Assembly (NCBI GenBank): GCA_027625915.1
Contig: JANTQA010000070.1
Coordinates: 8,375,001 to 8,439,000, forward strand
Reading direction: 5' to 3'
Source of the DNA: Anaeramoeba flamelloides
Taxonomy: Eukaryota > Metamonada > Anaeramoebidae
Length of the DNA: 64,000 nucleotides
Part shown: positions 57,086-64,000 of the stretch, one piece after another
How positions within the stretch are numbered: position 1 is the stretch's first letter
Layout of the letters: each line of letters begins with the position of its first letter
Translations under genes and position numbers: made by a program
The notes under the pieces: generated by a model
Database searches by the model: none
The model's input: only the letters and a program-made list of their open reading frames with translations
What the model was told of the DNA's origin: nothing

Positions 57086-57254
57086 AAATCCTAAAACAAA
57101 ATTAAATAAAAGAATCTGTTATTTGTTATTATTTTCTTTTTCTATTTTTTTTTTTTTTTTGAGTGTTTTCTCCTTTTTAAGAGAAAACAAATAAGAAAAA
57201 AAAATAATCAAATAAAATTGATAAATTTTTTCGAATCAAAAAAAATTTTTCAAA

Positions 57255-60200
57255 TTACTGGAAAAATATACTGATAACAGAAATATTATCTGTACTCCCA
57301 ACATTATAAGCCTCATCTCTTACTCTTTTTGCCGCCTTTTGTGGGTCTATTTCACCAGAAACTATTCCAACTGTTTTTTCATCAGACAAAACATCCCAAA
57401 CACCATCACAGCCAATTACAATGAAGCTGTCTGAACTTGAAATTTGGAAATTAACAATTTCAGGCTCACAACTAATAGCTTTTCCCAGGTATCCATCCCC
57501 GAAAGCGCGGCTTACTGCTAGAATACCATTGACTCTCCCGTCTTTAACAAACCCCCCAGCTTTTTCGATTCTTTTTTTTTCTATCGGATCGTTTGGCTTT
57601 TGTTGTTGTGTTAAAGATACTGTAAACCCATTTCTACACAAAACTGCCTTGGAGTCACCAAGATTTATGACATAAATAAACTTTCCAAGTGTGATGATGA
57701 TAATTGCAGTGGTCCCACTGTATAAACACCAAGAAAGCATTTCTTCCTGAAGTTCATAAAATGCATCGTGGATAGCTTCTTCAATTTTAATTCCTTTCAG
57801 TAATTTATCTTTGATTTTTACCGGCAAATTATTTGCCACATGTTCCGATGCTTCCCGCCCACCTTTTAGTATTAATTGGAGATATAAATATATATAATCG
57901 GAGGAAAGTAAAATATAAGTAGATTATTATTTAGAAATACTTTTGAAAATTTTTAGATTTCGCATTTTTTTCTTTAATAAATTATTTTAAAAACGAGAAA
58001 CGATTCTTTTAATGGTTGAGTCATTTCAGCAAAATATAATTTTTTGAAATTGAAAAAAAAAATTTGTAATTTTTATGGTAATTTATTCCCAATTAAAAAC
58101 AAATCGATATGTAATGTATGAGCACAAAATATAATTTTCAATACTTATTGAATATATAAATTACTCATATGAATCAAATCGGGACGAATTAAACATGAAT
58201 TCAAAAATAAACATTTACTACCGAATTCAATAAATTTACATTACAGTCGATTCGAGTTTGAACCTTTAAACCAATGGTGATTAAATATTCGGGGGTTAAT
58301 TGTTAATACTAAAAAATATTATCATAATATTCAATAAATCACTAATACAAAATCTGTAATTACTTGTCATTTCAAAATTATGTGTACATTTAATGTTTAT
58401 TTTTTTTCTTTTAATTTTAAAATGTAATAATAATTTTTTTTTTTTTTTTTTTTTTTGATTATTACCAGATATATAAGAAAAGAAATAAATCTGGAGTATT
58501 TATTATTTGATATTCAATATGAAATATTCAGTACTGCAATTTTTGAATTAGCGTTTATTTTTAGTAAATGAAATTAATTATTTTCAGATTTTTATTGTAA
58601 TGTTCAATTTTAAATGGATTGGGAAAAAAAAAATTTTCTTGTTATTAATAATTTCTAGGAATGATAAATAATGTTTAATATTTGAATTAGTGAATAGCTT
58701 CAATATATTATTTCCCAAATAAATTTTTATAATATAATGTTTTTTTTTTTATCAAAAATTATTTTTTGGTGAAACAAAAATTTTGAATACAAGTTTTTCT
58801 GTATTTTTTAATACTTTTATTCTTACCTTTTGATATTATTTTGTTGTTTTGTTTACCGCTTAATAAATAAAGAAATAAATAAAAAAGTCTTATAATATTC
58901 GACAATTAATGACTACGATTGCAATTAAAATTTAAGTAACTATGTTGTTTAAAGAAGGTTTGATGGTTGGATTCACACAAATATTTAATCAGGGAGATCT
59001 AAGAAGGAAAAAAATGAAATTGTTTACTAAAAATGTCAGAAAATGTCTGACCTCGATATCTAATATTAAAAAGAAGGTTACGGAAAATCAGCTTTTTGAG
59101 AAAATTTCTCTTTAGAACAATTTTTAGAATCCTTACATGTCGTTGTGGATTTAAAATGATTTTTGTCTGGTTTCGGAAATAAGCTGAGAGGGTTTTAAAA
59201 ATTGTTCTAAAATATTCAAATTGGGAAGATTGAATTTTTTTGATAACTTATTGTTTGTTATTTTAAAAAAAAGAGATTGTTGAATAGCGGCACGGTAATT
59301 GGTTTATTATTGTATTAAATCCACTAAAATTCCCATTTCCAAAAATCGAAAGATCATTTTTTCTCAACTGACTTTATAATCTTTTTTTAAAAATAAAAAA
59401 AGCTGATTATTTTTGCAAACTTAATTTCGAAAAGATCCTTTCATTAAAATAACTTCAAAACCTTTACCACACAAAAACAAAACCCAATTTATCTTGTTAC
59501 AACAAATTGGGTTTTGAGAGAAACGATCCAAACAAAAAAATTTTATCAAAAAAGCACAAAAAAAATGTAAAGTGCGTGTTTGACATGGATTATGTTGTTC
59601 CACAAACAATTAGAGGAGAAGTACACACCCTCTTAGTCATGGTGGGTGGATTTAATTCAAGGAAAAACAAAAAGAGCCAAAAAAAAAATAAGACAAAATT
59701 ACAACTCTTTATATTAATTAATTCAGTCGTCCCATCCCTACCCTGAAAATTTATAAAACACTAGAAATTGATTTTCTATTCTGAAATTTTATTTTGTTAA
59801 TCAACTGTATAAGAGCTATTAAAGCTCATCATAAACAATAAATTTTATAATACAAGATTAAAAAATAAGTTATCCATTTTTTGCTTTTTAAAAATTGACA
59901 AACAAAACCAATAAAAAAGCATACATTAATGTGGATCTTCAATTTCCAAAATTGTTAAAATCTCAGATTTAAACAATTTAGAAGTAATGATCGAAAAATA
60001 CTTTCCATGTTTCTGTGGGTTTCTGTGATTTCTTTTCTTTTGAAATGATTTCTTTGATTTCTTATTTTCTGTGATTTCAATTTTTAGGTTTTTACAAAAA
60101 AAATAACTCTAAAGGAGTCTGAAAAGTTGAAATTTTTATCTGATGATCGAAATTGAATTTTCTATTTCAATAAAACACAATTTTATAATTGACAACCAAT

Positions 60201-60578
60201 TTCTATGTCTTATAAAATTTCAACGTTGGGTTGGAACAGTTGTATGGTTTGTGGTGACAATGTAACAATTCAACCTAACTCAATGATCAAAAATCATTGA
60301 ACAAAACGATCATTTAGATTTAAAGTTGTTTATTGAGTGTGTTTTTAAGGTTAAAAAATCGTGATTATTTTTTAATTTCATTTCCCAGTTTCCTTAACAA
60401 GGTGTTCGAGTTAACGTGTCTCAAAATTTCAATTTCATTTTTCATAAAACAAAAAAGACAAAAAATGATTTTTTGATCCAAATTGGATAATATTTTAAAG
60501 ATCATTCCTTTACATTTTAAATGAGATTGGAACAAATTGTGTTGAGTCAAATTGGTAAATTGCAAATCTAGTCCTTAA

Positions 60579-60610
<32 letters not shown>

Positions 60611-61416
60611 CATACCATGTCCATCAAATAAACCAAAAAATTCAGAATTTTCGATTTGATAATTTCTTAACTCGCCTTTAACGATTTCTTCTTGCTTTTC
60701 ATCTTCTTCGTCTTTCTCATAATTGGAATTATTGATTACCTTTTTCATTTTTTCATTATCCCAGTAACCGGAATTGTCTGTCCAATAATCTTCAATTCCA
60801 GAATCCTTGAGCCAATTTGTTTTAATCACCATTACATCTTCTTGCGTTTCTCTTCTACCCATCATTTCAGCAAATCCTATTCTCCATCTACCCTTTTCGG
60901 TTTTTTTATCAATAACATTGTCAACTTTTGCCTTTTTACTAGTCTCTTGGAAAAGGTCATGTAATTTTGTCCCCTTTGATGTTTTTTTCATTTGCTCTTT
61001 TTTACCTTTTAACATTTCCATTCCTCTCACCGATTTTGAAAACTTTGTTAATTTTCTTCTAAATTGTCTTTGGCAAGAATTTGAAATGATTTGATTGATC
61101 ACCTCATTTGCAATTGAATTCCTTTCAACATATTCATTTAATCTTTTTAACTCATTTTCATCTAAAATATCCTTGTTTCCGACATCTAAAGAAATAATTG
61201 AATAATTTTCTTTTAATGCTTCAACTATAAAGCCCAAACCCCTTGAGGTGATTTCGTTAGATTTTATTTCTAAGACTTCTAAATTTGTATTGTTTTCAAT
61301 CAAATCAGATAATATAATTGCACCGTCATTTCCAATATTTGTCTGGTTTAAATACAGCCCGTTCAGGTTTTGGTGTTCGGATAGAACATTTGATAATTCC
61401 CTGATTCCAGAAAGCC
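57255..61416 (-). CDS. leucine-rich-repeat PP2C phosphatase, 5' end not found
   Basis: Exons 61,416-60,616 and 57,862-57,255 join GLFDGHG to GREASEHVANN in phase. The upstream exon opens with two to three RI-type leucine-rich repeats (NLNGLYLNQTNIGNDGA, NLEVLEIKSNEITSRGL, SIISLDVGNKDIL). A basic linker follows, then the PP2C domain (GFAEMMGRRETQEDVMVI). About 58 acidic, Asn/Glu-rich residues are inserted before FFGLFDGHGG. The rest is complete: GDSKAVL, GILAVSRAFGD, IGCDGVWDVLS and GSTDNISVI, so the metal-binding aspartates (QED, FDGHG, CDG, TDN) are all present and the enzyme should be an active Mn/Mg-dependent Ser/Thr phosphatase. LRRs placed before PP2C are known in PHLPP and in several protists, where they select substrates. 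The first seen exon begins at an acceptor (AAAG), so more LRR exons must lie upstream, perhaps past the window. Confidence 0.9.
57863..60615 (-). other. 2.75-kb intron of the LRR-PP2C gene
   Basis: Donor GTATGC, followed at once by about 28 T on the coding strand, and acceptor AAAAG. It contains a GC-richer stretch at 59,440-59,750 with a + strand frame (MDYVVPQTIRGEVHTLLVMV, GGFNSRKN) of unclear status. Otherwise AT-rich. No repeat family was matched. Confidence 0.85.
59507..59746 (+). CDS. possible small ORF or gene fragment inside an intron
   Basis: 79 codons on the strand opposite to the host gene; the first codon is not ATG, and the first ATG is at 59,586. Residue use (VKCVFDMDYVVPQTIRGEVH, LLVMVGGFN) is more protein-like than nearby chance ORFs and the DNA is GC-richer. 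The LLVMVGGFN stretch has a faint Kelch-blade look. It may be a fragment of a gene carried in by an insertion. Confidence 0.25.
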   Translation: MGFERNDPNKKILSKKHKKNVKCVFDMDYVVPQTIRGEVHTLLVMVGGFNSRKNKKSQKKNKTKLQLFILINSVVPSLP

Positions 61417-64000
61417 CTTTACATAAAAAAATTTTGAAAAAAAAAATTATAATAAGACGAAGAAGAATTTATAATATAAATAAATTAGAAGCTTTTTGGT
61501 AAAAAAGGAGGGTGATAACAATAATAATTGTTGATCAGGGCGTATTTATTTTGCAAGAATGGCTCCAAGAAACCCAAAATTTGGAAAGCTTTATAATACT
61601 CATTTCAATATTACGAGTGAAAATTTGTCTTGGCTGTTAAGTTGTAGGAAAATGCCTTGTACTTTTATTAGAACCAATTATGATCTTCTTACTTGGGAAT
61701 AGAAACAAACAGAAAAAAATTAAAGGGAAAATATTCAAACTTCTCTTCAATTTCAGAAGAAACTGTTAAACGTATATCAGAGAATCCCATCCTTTAATTA
61801 AAAAAATTGGTATTGGGCCAAAAGGGTGTGGAATACCAAGAAAAAGAAATAATAAGAAATTTGAACTATTCAGATAGAAATTGTAATTATTCAAATAACT
61901 AATCCTCAACAATAAAAAAATTAAAATAAAATAAGTGTAATAATAATATATAATTTTAATAATTTCTTATTAAAATTGATTACTTTCTTAATGTGTTAGA
62001 AGAAGAATAATGGATTATTATTTAAAACGGGTACAATTAAATCAATATTTGATAAAGCGAAAAGTATATTTGGTATTTATTCAATTTTTCTTGTTAATGA
62101 TCGTAATAGTCAAAAAAAAAAAAAAAAAAAAACAACTTTTTGGGATCTTATTGGTATTGGGAATTATATGGGAGAGATATTTTATCACATTTTCCTTTTT
62201 ATATTCCCGATGAAGAATAAGCCACATTCCAAAAAAAATTCACAGAACCAAAATCAAAAATAGGTAAAAAAAAATCATTTTATTATATTTTGCAAAACAT
62301 AATATTAAACCATGTTTAAAGTTATACATTAGTATTGTTTTTATATGTAAACTCTTTATATTCAATTAAAAGAATAAAAAAATAAAATGAAAAAATAAAA
62401 ATCTATACTGTGTCAAAAATTATGAAATGAGCTGAACTAAAAAATTGTATTGATAAACTTGTTGAAATTTTACCAACAGTTAATTATTCATTGATCAATG
62501 AAATGATTAGATACTATCAACTAATTGTATGTGGATTTTTTTATGTTAACTAAACTCGATACAAACCTTCTTTCAATCAGCAATCAAAAAAAATTCCAAT
62601 AGAACGAAACAGATTAGATTACATTCTTTGGGGAAAAGGAATAAAACCAAAACAATACAGACAAAAAATGAAATATTTTGAAAAATCAAAATTATTTTCA
62701 AAAATGAATGTAAATTGTTGAATATTATTATTCTTTAAATTATTTTAACTGGACATAGAAAAAAATTTTAATGAAATCGATTAAATGACAGTATTCCCAG
62801 TATATTTTGTTAAAAAAGAATCAAATTCATATTAAATTCATCAATACTAAAAAAAAAAAAACGTTAATGATTGAATGTGTTAGTATGGAATTAGCCCGGG
62901 AATAGAATTCTCGCATTCATTCAAATTTTGAAATGTTTTTTTGTTAGAATCTTTGAAAAAAAAATTATTTGCACAAAGATAAATTAAACAAATGTTTTAT
63001 ATTTAATTTTTGAAAAAAAATCACAATTTCTAAAAGTTGATTAGATGAATATTTTCAAATGATTAAGGGTATATTATATTTTCGAAAATAACTACTTAAA
63101 AGTTTATTTTGTAATAGTAAAGCTAAAAGTGTTATTAAGAGATTTAGTAAAGTATTAAAAAGTTTTAATAAAGAAAACCCAATTTCCAAAAGTAAAAAAA
63201 AAAAAAAAAAATTATATGGAAAAGTAAAAATATATATGAACAAAAAGTGTGAATTTATGTCTATCTGTTTTATTGAGTTACCAATTTCCAATGATTTGTT
63301 TTTTTGTACTTTTCAGTTTTGACAGTTTAGATTTTCAAAAAAAAATAAATCCCGGTGAGAATTATGATAGAATTAGATTAAACGCGATTTACTGGCTTAA
63401 CAATTATAATTTAGAACTCATTTAATTCAGCTGAATTGTCATTAAAAATTTTCTTTTTTTTTTTTCATTTTACTCAAAGATCTTTTCTTTTTTATTTATT
63501 AGCGCTCTTTCATTTTTTATCCGTTATTTATCAATTTTTTACTTTTAAATGTTCTTATTATGCTGCTAAATTACTATTGGTTATAAATAATATTCTAGAT
63601 AACATTTTACATTTATTTTGGAAAGTGATCAAAGAGTAAACTTTAGGTTTGGAAATCGTAGATTGTAATATTTTCTGATATTCTCCAAATATGAAAAGAA
63701 AAAAAGGTTTACGATTGATGTATATATGCAGTAGTATGAGCAATAGAATAGTTTCTTGTTTTGTGTTGAATTGTAATCTCATATTTTTTAAATATGTCTT
63801 CTTGTGTTTTTTTGATCTTACATTTTCGATAGGATTTTTGAATTTTTTATATTATTTCCAAAATAAAAACTACATGATGATTATAAATTGTGTTTAAATA
63901 TTATATTCCTAAATTATTTTTATTTTTGAAAGGTTGAATGCCAGGTTGAAATGATTGTTAAATAATTATTAATAATTTAATTAAATAACCAATTAATTTA
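61417..64000. other. region upstream of the seen LRR-PP2C exons, with a coding relic
   Basis: If the LRR-PP2C gene has further exons on the left of its protein, this region is intron. At 61,550-61,880 and 62,040-62,680 the + strand shows broken protein-like stretches (FGKLYNTHFNITSENLSWLL, GIGNYMGEIFYHIFLF, RLDYILWGKGIKPKQYRQKM). A short one at about 63,340-63,420 reads INPGENYDRIRLNAIYWL. I cannot name the family. The remainder is AT-rich with poly(A/T) runs. Confidence 0.4.

Overview
This is a nuclear segment from a very AT-rich protist. It has spliced genes with GT-AG introns, and coding islands that stand out by higher GC. Low-complexity Asn/Glu/Gly/Lys runs occur in proteins, TAA is almost the only stop codon, and LINE and Tc1/mariner-type debris is abundant. 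The gene set is eukaryotic: a Rab GTPase, Golgi GOT1, a Munc13-type MUN protein, LRR-PP2C, an E2F-like factor and armadillo repeats. Together with a bacterial-looking D-cysteine desulfhydrase, it would suit an anaerobic amoeboid protist such as Anaeramoeba or an archamoeba. That placement is an inference from style, not a proven assignment.

Layout. Three genes lie on the + strand in the left 26 kb: an E2F-like winged-helix gene (about 2.96-4.57 kb), a five-exon armadillo-repeat membrane protein (11.54-16.49 kb) and an unspliced CH-like/double PH-like protein (23.89-26.08 kb). Five genes lie on the - strand in the right 35 kb: a Rab5-like GTPase in three exons (29.59-34.37 kb), an unspliced PLP enzyme (37.53-38.50 kb), GOT1 in three exons (42.53-47.68 kb), an unspliced 1,644-residue C2-MUN protein (50.08-55.02 kb) and an LRR-PP2C fusion (57.26-61.42 kb, 5' end not found). 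The two blocks converge near 26-29 kb, where a 1,145-bp near-perfect palindrome sits.

Several exons can be joined by conserved protein motifs across very long introns: 4.6 kb in GOT1, 4.0 kb in the Rab gene, 2.75 kb in LRR-PP2C and 2.3 kb in the armadillo gene. Other introns of these genes are 131-405 nt. The long introns are packed with transposon debris: LINE reverse-transcriptase relics, TA-flanked inverted-repeat elements, foldbacks and decayed coding sequence that I cannot identify.

The noncoding remainder, roughly three quarters of the window, is a patchwork of repeat families seen in two to four copies. These are CAGTCAGT-ended MITEs, AGGTATTTCC-ended elements, TTAA-flanked GACTAGTC elements, several foldbacks, and a long AT-rich repeat of 0.7-1.4 kb. 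Rab5-like, GOT1 and MUN all belong to vesicle traffic (endosome, Golgi and exocytic tethering/priming). Their neighbourhood may be chance, since gene density is low. No tRNA, rRNA or CRISPR array was seen.
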